A stretch of DNA of 64,000 nt from NCBI GenBank assembly GCA_036936605.1, contig JAUPFV010000001.1, forward strand, positions 77,643,910-77,707,909. Direction: 5' to 3'. Shown in pieces: positions 32,434 to 46,784 of the stretch. Position 1 is the first letter of the stretch. Each line of letters begins with the position of its first letter. The stretch is from Limnanthes douglasii subsp. nivea. Its lineage: Eukaryota > Streptophyta > Magnoliopsida > Brassicales > Limnanthaceae. A program made the position numbers and the translations under genes. The notes below the pieces were generated by a model. That model did no database searches, was not told where the DNA came from, and saw only the letters and a program-made list of their open reading frames with translations.

Positions 32434-35400
32434 TGACTTCCATCCCAAAAAACAGATGAATATTCCCCATATCGTTTAGGGAAAATCTGGTATAAATCCT
32501 TGTAATAAAATGTTGTAGTTTTGTAGGTGTTTCCCTGTAACAAGTATGTCATCAACATAGATGAGTATAATTAAAGTTACATGTGTTGTGATGAAGTAGA
32601 GCATAGAACTATCAGCTTTAGAGTTTAAGAAACCCCAATGAAGAAGAAAATATCTAAGCTTAGATAACCACGCTCTTGGTGCTTGTTTAAGTCCATACAG
32701 AGCTTTGTTAAGTCTACAGACATGATGAGGCATTTATGTGTCTATAAACCCTTGAGGTTGAGACATATAAACAACCTCATGCAAATTCTTATTTAGGAAG
32801 GCGTTGTTTATATCTAGTTAACGTATACTCCAATTTATGGACACAACAAGAATTCACATAAGTCTAATTGTAGAGGGCTTGATTACAGGGATAACGGTTT
32901 CTCCGAAATCAATTCGAGGAGATTGGTGAAATCCTTTAGCAACTAAGCTGGCCTTGTACCTTTGTAGAATACCATCAGCTCCAAACTTCAACCTGAAAAC
33001 CCACTTGTTACCTACAACATTCATGTTAGGCTGCCAAGGAACCAAAAACCAAGTAGAATTAGATTTTAGAGCTTGAATTTCATCAAGCATTGCCTTAGTT
33101 CATTTAAGATTTAACATAACATGTTCAAAACAAGTTGGTTCCTTTAAATATTCCTAACTGGCACTAATTAACCAAGTGTAGAAGTGTTTAGGCTTGGAAA
33201 TACATGCTTTGGCCCTGGTAGTCATAGGATGTGCATTAGGAATGGAAATAGAAGGTGCTTTAAGTTTGAAAACAGGTTCTAGACTAGTAATAAGCATAGT
33301 TTGTGTTGAAGATTTATCTGGCAGGACACATGTGTTTAAGTTATTCATCGAATCTGAAATGTGATGTGCAGGATTTGATGAAGCATGTGAGGTTGGAGGA
33401 AAAAGTTGTTCATGTGAACTTTCCTTTTCAAGTTGAGCATTAGTAGTAGGTCTGCACTACATTTTAGTGGCTGTAGTATCACAAGAATTGGAAAAGTAGG
33501 ACAAGAACTGAACCAATCAGACCTAGGAACATGAGAGTCAGACTTTGTAGAGTTAAAAAATTGTATAGTGCAGTGAAATTTATTTTCATTAAAGATAACA
33601 TGTATGGAGATACTGAGTTTCCCTAAAGATGTATTACACTTATACCCTCTATGTGTGGCAGAGTAGCCCAGAAAAACACATCTAACATAATGGAAGCTAA
33701 ATTTGTGATTTTGATAAGGTCTAATATAGGGAAAATATGATGAACCAAAGATTTTTAGGATATTTTCTATGGTAGATAAGCTTATAAGGTGATTTTTTAC
33801 CTAGTATAGAGGTAGGAAGTCTATTTATAAGGTAGGTAGCAGTGCTAAAAACATCAACCCAGTAGGAAAAATGTAAACTAGACTGAGCTAATAGAGTTAA
33901 ACCAGTCCCCACTATGTGTATGTACTTCCTTTCTGCCTTACCATTTTGGGAAGAAGTATAAGGGCATGGCATTCTCATTTCAATACCACAGCTCTTAGTG
34001 AAAGGAATGAGGGCTTTAAACCCTCCGCACCATCAGTTTGTAGGACTTTGAGTTGCCTTTCAAACTATTTCTCTACCAACTTCTTGAACTCTAGAAAATC
34101 AGATAAGGTGTCACTCTTTCTTTTAAGAGGATAGATCCAAGATAAGCTAATAAGAGATAGAATTTGAACCCATGTCTAGTTTGAATAGGATTTGGACCCC
34201 ATAAATCAAAGTGAAAAATATCGAGTACATTTAAAGCATATGAATATGATAAGGAAAAATGAAATTTGTGAGATTAGCCTAGTTGACATGAATCACAAAA
34301 TGAAAGTTACTTTTGATTAAAGGAAACATTACAGGACTTTAGGACCTTAGACAAAACAACTGAGGAAGGGTGGCCCAATCTATGATGCCAAATGTTAGGT
34401 AAAGTAAATTTAGACACAAAATCAAAAGCTAATTCAGAACTTAGAACTCTAGGATGATCCTTCACAACTCTGTTGAAGCAGTACAAACCTTCTTTAGTTA
34501 TCCCTGTAAGAAGAACCCTATTTTCTTACAAATCCTTCATAAAAGAGAGATCCTTTAAAAATTCAACATAAGCAGCGAGTTTAGAAATAAACATAAGGTT
34601 TTTGGATATAGTAGGAACATGTAAAATGTTGCTAAGATGTAAAGGTTTGTTAGTATAAGTAGGAATCATTGAGGTACCAACATATTTAACATGACATTTT
34701 CTTCCATTACCTACTTGAACATAGATAATACCTGAGTAATCCATTCTCTGGTTCATAAGGTTAGAATTGTTGGCTATATGGTGAGTAGCTCCTGAGTCAG
34801 CATACCAGTTGTTGTCATTATTTGAGTCTTGTGTTACTAGATAAACATCTCGATATGATCTGAGCTGTTAATTTTCTGCAGGTGGTTGATTAAAGTTGTG
34901 TGGATCCTCCATTTGATAGCATGTTGGTGCTGCATGACCATACTTTCCACACAACTGGCAAGTTGGTTTATTGGGAGAGAATCCGCCTCCTTTTCCTCTG
35001 TAAGTGGAGCCCGACCTTCCTCTGTAAAAATTATTGTTATTTCTCCCCCTTTGTCCTCTGTTCTGCCCTTTATAGTAAGAGCTATTACCTCTGTTGTTTT
35101 GAAAATTGCTTGATTGATGTTTGTCTGCTTTGAAATTGTTGTCATTGTTGGTAGAGACTAGGTTTAGATTGGCTACAAACCCTTTTATATTAGAATTTTT
35201 TTCAAGTCTGCTATCAAATGTTAGAAGAGAAGACTGTAAGCCTGACCAACTTAGATCACATTTATCAGCAAGACTCACCATAATTGGAGTGTACTCTGAG
35301 TCCAACCATGACAAAACTTGAGAGATCAAATCAAAAGTAGAGACATGGGAACCAACAATAACTAAATTGTCAGCTATAAACCTCATTTTAGCTAGATATT

Positions 35401-36019
35401 CAGCCATGGTAGTTGAACCTTTTGTGGTCCTTTGAAATTTACCTTTATAATAGTATATCCTGGCTCTTGTTTATGAGCCATAAAGTTCTACTATAGCATC
35501 ACATAGTCCTTTGAATAACTCATGTTCTGAGAGCTGTGTTGTAATCTCATGATTTATGGTGGTAAATAACCATCCTAGTAGCAGTTGATCCTTAGACTAC
35601 CACTCCTCATAAGCAACGTTCACTTGAGATGTAACCAAAGAGTCTATTACCTTTGATAACTAGAATCATCATTTTCTTCCATAAAACATAGTTTGTTCTG
35701 TCCAGCTTGAGAGTGTTGTTGGAATTACTAACTTGTATAATCTGATTTTTGAAATTGATGAAAATCTCAGATAAAGTACAGCCTGAGGCTGCTGTGTTAT
35801 ATGAATTAGAAGAGGAGTTGACTTTTGCCATTGAAGGCTTGATACCAAGTTAAAACTTTAATAAAAGAGACGAATGCAAGGAAGAAGAAGAAAGAGATTT
35901 GTAGTTTTCGTATTTAGTTTCTTCTCAATTTACAATGTATGACTGATTGTTCTATATATACAAATAATTGGTTTTGTTGATTTATGTTACAGAGAATCTG
36001 AGTTTGTTAGAGTGTAACA
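32434..36019 (-). mobile_element. Copia element 2, 3'-truncated, with 5' LTR
   Basis: Minus-strand order: 5' LTR about 36019-35850 (starts TGTTACACTC, TATA-like TATATATAG inside), PBS TGGTATCAAGCC at 35847-35836, gag from ATG 35831, zinc knuckle CQLCGKYGHAAPTC near 34950, protease near 34800, integrase pieces to about 33720 (SSQNGKAERKY), RT 33090-32434 (NKWVFRLKFGADG, LKQAPRAWLSKL, IYVDDILVTG). The RT ends at the FLGxEV-type region and no RNase H or 3' LTR follows. Stops and frameshifts occur throughout. Confidence 0.85.
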
Positions 36020-36209
36020 AACTTCATGGATCAAACTATTGGATTTACTCCAGGTTTAATACTTTCTTAGGCCTTTATCGTTTATTTAGGTGTAAGATAT
36101 GAAGCCCAAATCTTTTAGTTTGACCCGCTCCATTAGTCTAGGTCAAGTCACGAGCTGCTTCCTTTCTTCCTCAGTTGCTCTTCTTCTTTTCCAGTCACCA
36201 AGTCTTCTT
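36020..36209. other. Spacer between Copia LTR and duplication copy 2
   Basis: No gene. The CTTCTTTTCCAG-rich part is pyrimidine-biased. Confidence 0.4.
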
Positions 36210-37660
36210 TTCTATCTCTTATTGTAAGCACCATTCTATCATATCATACCCTCAAATTCAACTTATTTCTCTCCCGCACTTAATACCGTATCAAACCCAA
36301 TAAACTTGCTTCAAAGGAAACAAAACTAGGCATTCCCTTTTCCCTTTTCCCAACTTGCTTGAAGGACAACAAAACCTACCGTTCTCCTTTGCCTCTTTGC
36401 CTTTTTAACTCCAACGGTTGTATCAATTTTCATCCAAGATCCAAATCTGAATCCAAATATTTATTTAAGGGAATGAATCATCTATGCAATCAGGTAGGGC
36501 TGCACTCCCATAAAGCAAGCAGGTCATCCCGACAGAATCTCCACCATGATCTTTCGGGTTAGTAAGAAGCCCAATAACATTTTTATCAAGTCTCTCCAGT
36601 ACAACAAAAGGCTTAACCATAGTTTCCCAAATCTCTTCAACTATACCACCTATCTAACAATAATGATTTCCCTCTTGTTCCATCAGTATATCAAGAAATA
36701 CACCAAATTTATCCTCTGATCCTACAAAAACAAATACAAATCAACATAAATCTCTTCCCCAACCTTTATGAATCAGTAGAACTTTCAGTGGTCTTTCCCA
36801 CAATGCAACTGAACCTTCATTGTACTACACCACAACCAGTCCAATCCTCCGATGGTTTCCAAGAAATGAATAAGCCCAATAACAACTTCATAAATTTATC
36901 TCCACATTGATTTGACTAGCAGCAACAATAAAAAAATCACCCCTTCTTTACCCAAAAGAATTAAAATAAAATGAGTACGAATCTTGATGACAAAGGTCAT
37001 TTCGAAGCAATCTCCATTCGATCCTGAAATTATGATGACAAATGGGATCCTGAGTATTACATAAAAAAATTAAAATCAAAATGACATGTTTGTAATGAGA
37101 CAATAAAATGATGTGCTAGGTATTCTTCATGACTTTACGTGCTAGTTATTTAACCTGGTTCAACTGTATTTTCCAAATTGCACTACAAGTTTCAACAGGT
37201 TGCATACAACATTCAGGAATAAATTTATTGGTTCTAAAATCATCAAAGAAGATAAAGATTACGAAATATAATATAGACCGAGGTTAAATGAGAGTCTGAG
37301 GGATTATACATAGTGATTTATGGAAATGAAGAATTGGTTGCAAGGTTTCCATGACTTGGTAGTAATTACGACATATAAACAAAAGTTTATGTTGGGATTT
37401 TTGTTAAAAAATGCTATGAAGAAAAAAAACGCTTAACTTTGTAAATTTGTTGTATCACATGGAATTCTAAATAAAAGTAGAAGAGACTGTGTGGACCAAA
37501 ATGTATATAAATACTAAAAATTCAAACTCTTATCCTAATTACCATCATTTGAAAAATACTAATGAACCACATTCGGTTGCGCAAGGTACTTCAAAGTCCA
37601 ATAATGAAACTTCAACTTACAAACACAAAAATACTAAAATCTCTACACGATAGAGACAAT
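36210..37660. repeat. Segmental duplication, copy 2
   Basis: Counterpart of 31380-32433. It has about 570 bp of extra sequence (36510-37083) where copy 1 carries the GATATCCG tract. No conserved ORF is common to both copies, since the short ORF at 37562-37768 is not maintained in copy 1. Confidence 0.8.
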
Positions 37661-38540
37661 ACTATGAAGGCTAAATCTCTAGATGAAAGCATAGAGGGAA
37701 CAAACAAAATAATTGCAAAAATAACCAAAAGTCAGAGCACTTCAACAATTGACTCTCCACGAAGTTAATTGAAATCTTGGAGTTATTTATGAAACTACCA
37801 AATATGTGAAAAAGTATTAAAAACCAAATAAGATGTTCTTTAGCAAGGAGAACATATATAAGAGAAATTTTTGTAAATTGTATAACTATATTGGGATTAC
37901 ACACGAGATGGTTGATATTTGAAAGATGAAGTTAAAAACATAATAGATGAATACAAATTTGATAGAATACAAAATATTTCGTATTCTATCAAAACTTTCA
38001 CGATAATGATATATGCTGCTAGAACGTCATTATTTTTATTGAGTAAATTTAAAAAATTCATATCATTAAGGTGAAAACATCGGTTAAATTATCATTAAAA
38101 AAGAAGATTTGGAGTTACAAATGAGAAGAAAACAATGACAAAGTGATTGAGGAAAAATTCAAGCTAATAAGAAATGAGAAGGTAAAGGCGTCGAATAAAA
38201 TTTGTCATTAAGATGTCATCTAAAGGAAGATTCAGAGTCACAAAGGAGAAGGAAGCGTCAACAAAATGACTAAGGAAAAACTTCGGGTAAAAGAGAAACA
38301 TGTGCTAGCCGATACACAAAGTATAATAAATATATATAAGAAAGAAAACAATATGTGAGATAAAGATTAAATAAAGTCGATGAGAAAAAAAAGCTTTAAG
38401 GATAAACAAATGATGGAATATGATTTACTAAATTGATAACAAATGGATGATAAAAGATGGTAAAAGATTCGAGAAATATATGATATTTCGCTAAATTATC
38501 CATAACTGTGAAAGGGTAAAAATACAATTCTTACAATGGA
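37661..38540. other. AT-rich stretch
   Basis: No gene recognised; many A-rich tracts. Confidence 0.4.
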
Positions 38541-40990
38541 TGGCTGACATGTGACATAACATACACTTGTTATTCATCCTGAATAATTAGGAAATAAATG
38601 TACTATATATAGGTGATGTAATCGTTATGGAAAATATTGATTGATTGATAATAAAATAGCACTTCCTAAGGAATCTGTAATCTAAGAGGGGTTTTTCTTC
38701 ATCGTATATGGCACGGTGTATGAAAAGTACCTCCAAAGATATCATTTAACAACCAAATATAACGAATATGTCATTTGTCGATAAGTGATCACGTGAATGT
38801 CATGTTTGTGGATCTTTAGGAGTAGTTTTAGAAATGCTTTATCGGCTTACAGGAACAACAATTTGCAATGTGCTCCAAGCACGTTACCGAGAACATCAAG
38901 GATAAGGTCTGCAATTCATGAGGTTAATATCTCTCAAGAGGATCCTAGAAAAATGTTATGGTTGTGTTAGTACCACAAGAAGAAGAAGTAACAAATATAA
39001 GGAATGTTCAACATTTACCGATGGAATCTAAAGGCAATTAATCACGTTTTCTATTCGGTTCTTTGAAATTAAAGATGAATGAACTATGATGAGAACAATA
39101 TAAACTTAATTTATTGTAAAATCAATGAGATGAAAAGAGCCAAAACTATTTTGAAAAGATGATTGTGATATTATACCTGATAATCGAGAAAATCACGTCA
39201 GGAGAAAATACAAATTTGAATGAGAATATGGTTAAAGATTATTTGGTTCGTGATTATCAGGTTGTTTCGAAGGATCACATAGGTGGTAGAAAATTAAATT
39301 AGTCTGATAACAAGGTATCTACAAAAGAAAGGGAGGACATATGAAAATTAAAAATGTTTGATGAAGTTCAAGAAGAAGTTGCAGGACCAAATATGGCTTT
39401 GTATACGATGACTAAGTCTCTGCTAATGCAAACAATTTTATAAGAGAAGATGCCAATTTTTTTACCTTTATGGAATGGAAATACAAGATGGTACTATAGA
39501 TCTTGAGCACTAACTCGAATAGTTTTCCAACATCATGTTAAGATTCAACCTAGACGACATTCTATTATGTAAGGCCTTCTCTATGATGATCAAAAGAAGC
39601 GCACTGGCTTGGTTCAACAATATACCGCCAGGTTTTGTTAATTACCTTGATGATTTATAAGTCATTTCCTAGTTATTTAATTGTTTAAAGGTTGTAAAAC
39701 AAGAAAGGGATCATATCAGGACTTTGTTTGAGAAAGTTGAAGAATTCTTAAGAAATTATGTCTATCACTTTATTAAGGATATGAGTAAACCAGGATATTT
39801 TAAAAATAATGTGGCTTTAGCGGCATTTAATAGAGGATTTTCATATGATGGTAACTTGTTAAAAGATTTAGCAAAGTTCCCGGTGGATTGTATGAAAGAT
39901 TTATTAGCACATAAACGTACATTAGAGTGCAAGATACAAAAAGTGAGAAGTGTTAAAAATCAAGGTGTCAAAGAAGAGGTCAGATACATTGAAGTTAAAT
40001 TGATTTTGGAAGTTATCAAAAAACCAATGAATCAGTATCGTTTTTCTTATTACGATAAATCGAACTAAAGGCTCACTCAGTTGAATACAATTATTTTCGT
40101 GGTATATGCTAAAACAAGAGATAATAAAATTTATCAGACTTCAACGATGATGCTCGTGCCAATAAATAAAATCAATCGAAGTTATTATTGTGCATATCAC
40201 AAGGGCCACAAACATTTGACAAAAGATTTTTTTGTAATTGAAAGATAAAATTTAAGGACTGATTGATAATATTGATTTAGTTGAATATGTGAGATGAAGA
40301 TAAAATAAAAGGAGAGACATGAATTATAGGAAAATGTGTCTAAAATAACCGAAGTTAGTGGAGTGTTTGAAGAGAACGTTGATGTTTGTGCATAAAATAT
40401 TTCTAATGCGACTAGTATTAGCAAATCAGCTATATGTCATGAGTTGGTTGTCAATAATAAATTGAGAACGATACGTGACCAGCAGGAAGGTAGTAAAAAT
40501 AGGAGGGAATCTTGGAGAAAGTTTTTAAAAAATGTTAGTGAAGTGTTTGAAAAAAAAATGTTGACGTTTTTGCGTGGAATATTTCTAATATCACCGGTGA
40601 TAACAAGTTGGTTATATGTCATGAGTTGGTTTTCGATAATAGATTGAGACTGATTCGTCAAAAGAGAATGTCTTTTTTAGTTGAAAAATTAGAGGCCATT
40701 ATGAAAGAAGTTGATAAGTTTTTAATGATGGTAAACGTCAGATAATGAAAGTATTCGACATTGTTGGAAAATTCGGTGCTAGTTAAAGAGAATATAATGA
40801 GTTGAGAAAGTGTGTCGATTTCACATCTAAATGATGCTTTTCCTTTACCAAAAATCGGTCAACTTATGGATGCGATGACTAATCACGAATATTTATATTT
40901 CATAGATGCTTATTCAAGGTATAATAAAATTAAGATGCATCTGAATGATGAAGAAAATATTATGTTTTCACTTTAAAATGGCCTTTTAAT
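38541..40990 (+). mobile_element. Decayed Gypsy element 4 (leader, gag, RT start)
   Basis: The LTR/leader has a TATA box ACTATATATAGG near 38605. Gag is best seen at 39610-40070: WFNNIPPGFVNY, VKQERDHIRTLFEKVEEFLR, ALAAFNRGFSYDG, DLLAHKRTLECK. A protease-preceding CAYHKGHKHLTKDFF box (zinc-finger-like) is near 40190. RT start NDAFPLPKIGQLMDAMT and FIDAYSRYNKIKMH are near 40830-40950, where it stops. Heavily mutated. Confidence 0.7.
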
Positions 40991-41960
40991 GAAACAGAGT
41001 ATCACAAATTTTGCGATACTCTGTTTTCATAAGAATAATAAAAAATAAAAAATATTAAAAAACTATTAAATTTAAGTGTGAAAATGGAATTAAAAGTCAA
41101 GAGACTATGATTGAGACAAAAACTATTTACCTACGGTGACACGTGACAGAACCAGTGAGAAGACCACGCGACATGACTAAATTTATAGATTTTCAATAGT
41201 CAAGGGGCCCGCAACCGTGATTTTTTAATCGGTGGACTAAATGGCTGAAAACGGGATAGTCACTAGACATCAGTTTAAGCCTATAAAGAACTATTAGAAG
41301 TGTGTATCACTTTGATATTAATCATTTTTTATGTCTTATAAACAATTTTAATGTATATATAATGTTAGCTAATCTATATTTTGATGTTAAGAATACATAA
41401 AATTTATTTTATTTGTTTTAAATGTAAAATTGATGTCTTTTTTAGTTTCTTTTGAAGTTTTTCTTTTATTTTGATTTTTTTTTTTTGCTTTTTTTCAACT
41501 TTTTAGTTCGTTAATCAAGCATGCAATAACTTATTCTTTATATAAGTTTGGTGATTAATCTTGATCTTGAACTGTATGTTGAAGTTGATCTTTTTCGTAA
41601 TATTGATCTATTTGAAGTTTGATATGTTTATTTGACTTTTTTCTTAGTCATTTCATTTCAATTTTTTCAGAGTTACATATTTTAAGATTTTTTTTATTAA
41701 TTACAAATATTCGTAAATTTTTTATTTTTAATTATTGTAAAAACTTGTAAAATCTTAAATACTTAATGATTTTCTTATTTTGGCGTGGTTCTAATTTTTT
41801 TTATTTCTTCTAACGTAACAACTCTTTCTATTACATGTCACTTCTATTTTATACATCTTGGATATGTTTTTTTATTTTTGGTTTTTTATTGTCGTGTGTT
41901 TGTAAAACCATAATGATAATAGTTTTATTATAAATGCATGTAACTAGAAATTAGATATGT
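40991..41960. other. AT-rich stretch
   Basis: No gene. It contains a short GATACTCTG/CAGAGTATC-type inverted pair at about 40995-41025 (GCGATACTCTGTTT near 41016 opposite AACAGAGTATC near 40993). Confidence 0.4.
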
Positions 41961-42344
41961 AAATAGGTTTTGAACACTAATTAGTCTCTTGATTATTCAC
42001 TTTTGTGATATAATATCCATCGACTAAAAACGTCTAGATTTAGTCCCTTAATTATACATTTTGGATTAAGTTAGTCTCCCGTGTGTGTTGAGTATCAATT
42101 TTTGTGACAGATAGTCCTTAAACTACTCATTTTCGATAAAGGTTGACCTTTAACTATCCATTTTGGATACAATTAGTCCCCTGAACAAACATGGATATCA
42201 ATGGACTAAAATCGGATAATATTTAGTCGATAAACTGTCATGAAAATTGATAATCAAGAGATTAAATCCGGATATTTTTCAGTCAAGGACTATCTGTCAC
42301 AAAAGTGGATAGTCAAAAGACTATTTATTGTTCAAAGCCTATTT
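41961..42344. mobile_element. MITE with about 60-bp inverted ends
   Basis: The left end AAATAGGTTTTGAACACTAA and the right end, read on the other strand, AAATAGGCTTTGAACAATAA remain similar for about 60 bp (both contain CACTTTTGTGA). Internal sequence is made of TAGTCC/GGACTA motifs in both orientations. No clear target duplication, so the superfamily is undecided. Confidence 0.7.
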
Positions 42345-43289
42345 AAATACTTATAGTAAGCAATAATACACAGCTTGTTACTATTAGTGTATCTTTTGCA
42401 TTGGTAATTGATATGGTAAGAATATCAATAACTTCTTTTGTCCAGTTAAATTCGGTGATTTTTTCTAAATCTTATAATAATATGACAAAGTGCTACAGAG
42501 AATTGTCTTATTGTTTGAGAAAAATAGTGAGAAACAAGAAAGTAAAGATATCAATCACCAGCCTTGTATCTTATATATCTTACTCGCATGTTTTACATAA
42601 AATCATATCAATTTCTTCACCAATAATCTTTATGGTAAAATGAATTTTCGTTTTGCCAATTTTTTTCGTTCAACGACTATACATTTGAGTACTCTCTAGA
42701 GATTATAGATTATTTTTTTTATCATTTTTTATTTTTGGTGTTTTTTATGTCAACACCATATTCAATAAATGATCCTCATATTAAATTATGTAATTTTAAC
42801 TAGTTGATTATATTTCTTGTTCATATGCGTTAAAATATTTTATGACCTCAATATTAAGTTGGTCATATTTCATAAGATCTAATGTAACTGTTTCAAATTA
42901 TCTAACCCTTGAATAAGTTGTATAAATGAGTTCTTTAAATTGTTTGAAGTGTTGTCTACTAAAACGGATTTTCCAAATCACTTTGTTAGGGTTATGGTTG
43001 ATACGAATTCATGTTTGCATGTATATTTCTCTATTTTTTCATTTACTTATTTGTTTTTGTTCTTTCTTTGACATGGTTATTTTTTTTGTAAAATATCAGA
43101 ATTTATAAGAAAAGTTTTTAGTATAATTAATATATATATATATATATATATATAATAGTACAAAATAATTTAAATTAGGACATATAATGTTAATTCGTGA
43201 CATTTTATAAATCTCTATAAAATCTATCATGTTATATGCCATGAATTTATCCCTACGTTAACTAATAAATTAGCTTAAACGTAATATTA
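42345..43289. other. AT-rich stretch with a TA microsatellite
   Basis: No gene. A (TA)n run lies at about 43130-43155. Confidence 0.45.
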
Positions 43290-44159
43290 TGTTTGTCGTG
43301 TATATATCTAGATTTTTATAGAATCCGCAATTCCTTACCAAGACATCACCTAAAATATTAACTAAAACTTGTCTATATGGACTTCATTAAAATCCATATT
43401 GTTTTACCTAATGTATTAACTAAAACATGTATTACATCTACCCAAGTATGTATAAGATTTATCATATCTTACTTAAAGTAATTATTAAAATCTGTCATAC
43501 CCCTATATAAAGTTTTATAAAATCTATCACGCTCCACCTAATACATTAGCTAGCACATTAATTAAATTATGTATAACTACTCTATAGACTTATATAAAAT
43601 ATATCATGTTTTACCTAACACATTAGCTAAAATTTGTCTTACGTCTATGTAGAATTCTTTAAAGCATATAATGTTTTATCTAACACATTACCTAAAAAAT
43701 TAACTAAAATATGTCATGTCTCTAGGCAGACTTCTATAAATTTTACGGCTTTACCTAATATATTAGTTAAAACGTTAAGTAAAATCTCTCATGCGTAAAA
43801 TCTCTCATGCATATATAGTCTTACATAAAACCTATCATGTTTTACCTAATACATTAGCTAATACATTAACTAAAACATTAATTAAAATATCTCATGCCTA
43901 TAGGTAGACTTTTATAAATTTTATGATGTTTTATCTAATACATGAGCTACAATGTTAAGTAAAATATATCCCGTCTCGACATAGACTTATATAAAATCCA
44001 TCATGAACCTTTTATAATAGCTAAAATATTAAGTAAAATCAATCATACCTCAACATAGATTTTCTAAATTTTATCACAGTTAACCTAATACATTAACCAC
44101 GACATGAACTAGATTTAACCTCTACGTAAACATCTATAAAGTGTATAGAATTTTACCTA
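43290..44159. repeat. Roughly 100-bp tandem satellite, left block
   Basis: About nine degenerate head-to-tail units. Each holds an ATAAAATCTATCATG-like element, TTTTACCTAA, then CATTAGCTAAAA/CATTAACTAAAA and TATGTCATGCCT-like parts. Units vary in length through internal deletions. The array stops at the MULE end (44160) and resumes at 51972. Confidence 0.75.
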
Positions 44160-45001
44160 TGGCAATGATATATTGGGACCCCTTTTGGATATAATGAGAC
44201 CCGATTGTAATCAGACCTCCTTTGGCAATAATGAGACCCCACAATTTACCAAAATACATTTGATATAAAAGATTTATTTCAGCCAAAACTCTCTCTTTTC
44301 TCTCTTGTCTAACCTAAAACTTCTCAAAATTGTCGAACCAAAAATGCAAGATTTCTCGAATCCAAACTTGCAAACACGTTAAGGTATGGATTTTATACTT
44401 ATTGGTGTAATTATTTTGCAATTTAGTTACGTATTTTTATTGATATTTAGAGTTATAATGTCTGCCAAAAACTCGAATTTTCATATCATTGTTGTTGTTT
44501 TTTTGGAAAGTTACTTGTAGGTATATGTTTAAGTCAATGTTGACGTTTTGGTATGTTTTTAGTGATTTTGGTTCAGTTTTGAAGGATTAGGGTTCGTGGG
44601 TTTTGCAGGTTTAGGGTTTCTGTGTCGAGCATATTTGTGAACATAATGCGCCTGGTTTTGAGCAAATCACGAATATGTTCTTTGCGAATTGCCAAAATTA
44701 GGCACAATATGTTCGTAATTTTGGTCAATTTTTTGCCTGAAATTGCGAACGAACGGTTTGCAATTTTACCAAAATTGGGCATATTGTTTTTGATATTTAG
44801 CATGTTTTAATAAATTGAGCATATTAGGCCTCAATTTGACTTGCATATTCATTACGCAAGTTTATGTCTTCCATCTAAATATATAAAAACGTGTTTGGTA
44901 ATTGTTTTGGGTTTGTTTTGGTATATAACAATGTGTTGTTTTCATTTTCAGCATCCCTCGTAGATAACATATTCATGTTCGTTAGTTAGGATCACATTCC
45001 A

Positions 45002-46756
45002 ATGACACAGGTACCGAGTAGCGTGAGCCTTTTTCACGGTCAGTCAGGCATCAATGTCACACCGACATTCATGCGCCTGTAGTTTCTCTTACGCTTGGGA
45101 CTCTGGTTTAGTAACTCCGGAGAGTGAATCCTCATGTGCCGGATATTTATCTAGACTACAGACTTCACAAGGCATACAATGTATTTAAGAGTGACGCAAG
45201 TTAGGATTGGTTTAACGTGTAGTGAATGTTATTTTATATATTTTTTAACATACTTAAATATTGTGTAGGTTCGTCGACCCATGTGGTGCTACGCGATGTA
45301 TGGTACCCATCGTGCATGGGATCTTATCGGGCATAGCAGGGTGCTAGAGCAGGTTATAATGTCTTGTTTTACTCCCCTCATCGATTGGTTGGAGCGTCAG
45401 ACTACCAACATACACCTGGTTAATGCGTTTATCGAGATATGACATTCGAAGACCAACAACTTCCACTTCTCATTTAGTTAGATGACAGTGATGTTAGACG
45501 ACGTCTACGATATCACCGGCCTTCCGGTTACAGGTGGTGGTTTCAATCTTCAGATTTTTCCTACTGAGTGACAACGTTTAGCTTGGTATGCTAGTTCACT
45601 AGGTATACTTGTCGATGTTCTAAAGAAAGAGTTATATAGAAACAAAGCTGGTAATTATAGATCGGTTAGGCTACAGTTTTTGCGTGAGGTGTACATCCAT
45701 GATTGTTTTATGGATGAGTCTATATGTGATGCTATGGTAGTATGTGTCAGTAAGGGTTATTTTCTCCACACGTAGGTTGTTGTGTTGTGACAAACAAGGC
45801 AGGGAACAATATATCGTTAGATTACTTGCAGTTTGTAGAGCACTATAGGACATAAGTTAGATCTAACTAGGTGCAAAATTTATTAGCTCAACTGTATCAC
45901 TATCTAGGCAAGTCATCCATACACACCACGTTAGGGTTTACTGGTTTTGTTGCTCTGTTGGAGACGTGAATCGATGATAAATTCCTTCTTTTTTTACTAC
46001 GGTCAAAAGTGTCTACGAGCTTTGTATGCCTATTATATGCAGATACGCACCTCCACCTTTTAGTATGGATGATAAGACTCGTATCAACACCCGCCATTTA
46101 CTGTCTTTATTGAGGGAGCATAATGTAAGTTACGAAGTTTTTTAATTGTTGATTAGTCATTCTTTTATTATCACTTAGTGTTGATCAATCATTCTTTCAT
46201 TATATTGTAGGTCTGGTTCATGCCGTACGAGCATATACGCGAGTATTTCTCTTTCTGCGATGTGGTCGGGATAGACCATACGTTGAAGGCAACATACATA
46301 GTTGAGGCGTATTATCCACTGTGGGTCGCTCGACAGTTTGGGCATATTCAAGATATACCACCTGGACTGCGACTTGTTTTACCACCAGGCAGGAGGAGGC
46401 GTGTTAACACGTGATATTTGTAGGATTAGGCTACATAGAGAGCATGGAAGTCGCACGTCGTTGATTCCAGGATTCGTGGTGACACATATGTTATAGGTCG
46501 TCCGAGTACGACCTCCCTATACGATGTATGGGTCTAGGATCACCTATGGTACACCCTGATTGATCCTAAGTGCGAATCATCTGGTGCACAAGTTGCAGAG
46601 ACCCCGAGAATGATGACTTACCAGGCACGGTTGTTTGACTTGGTTGATCGTGTGATTGATGGATATTCGAGATCGGACGAGATGAGTACGGAAGAGATGT
46701 GTCGGTTGATGCAGGAGTGTTTGCTTCCAGCGCAGGAGTACCGCGAGAGTGATTGA
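45002..46756 (+). pseudogene. Plant mobile domain gene, copy 2
   Basis: Exon order matches the copy at 4666-10347. Exon 1 from ATG 45002 ends HKAYNVFKSD (its donor is GCAAGT rather than GTAAGT). Exon 2 starts at about 45270 with WCYAMYGTHRAWDL and has the PMD core (TVMLDDVYDITGLPV). Exon 3 from 46211 has FMPYEHIREYF and EAYYPLWVARQFG. The last exon has EMCRLMQECLLPAQEYRE to the TGA at 46754-46756. Several in-frame stops in exon 2 make it a pseudogene. It is transcribed from the left end of the MULE. Confidence 0.8.
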
Positions 46757-46784
46757 GTGAATTTTACTTCATGGCTTGCATTAT

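Noticed and set aside
41961..42344. Assigning the MITE to MULE
   Set aside because: No 8-11 bp target duplication could be found around its ends.
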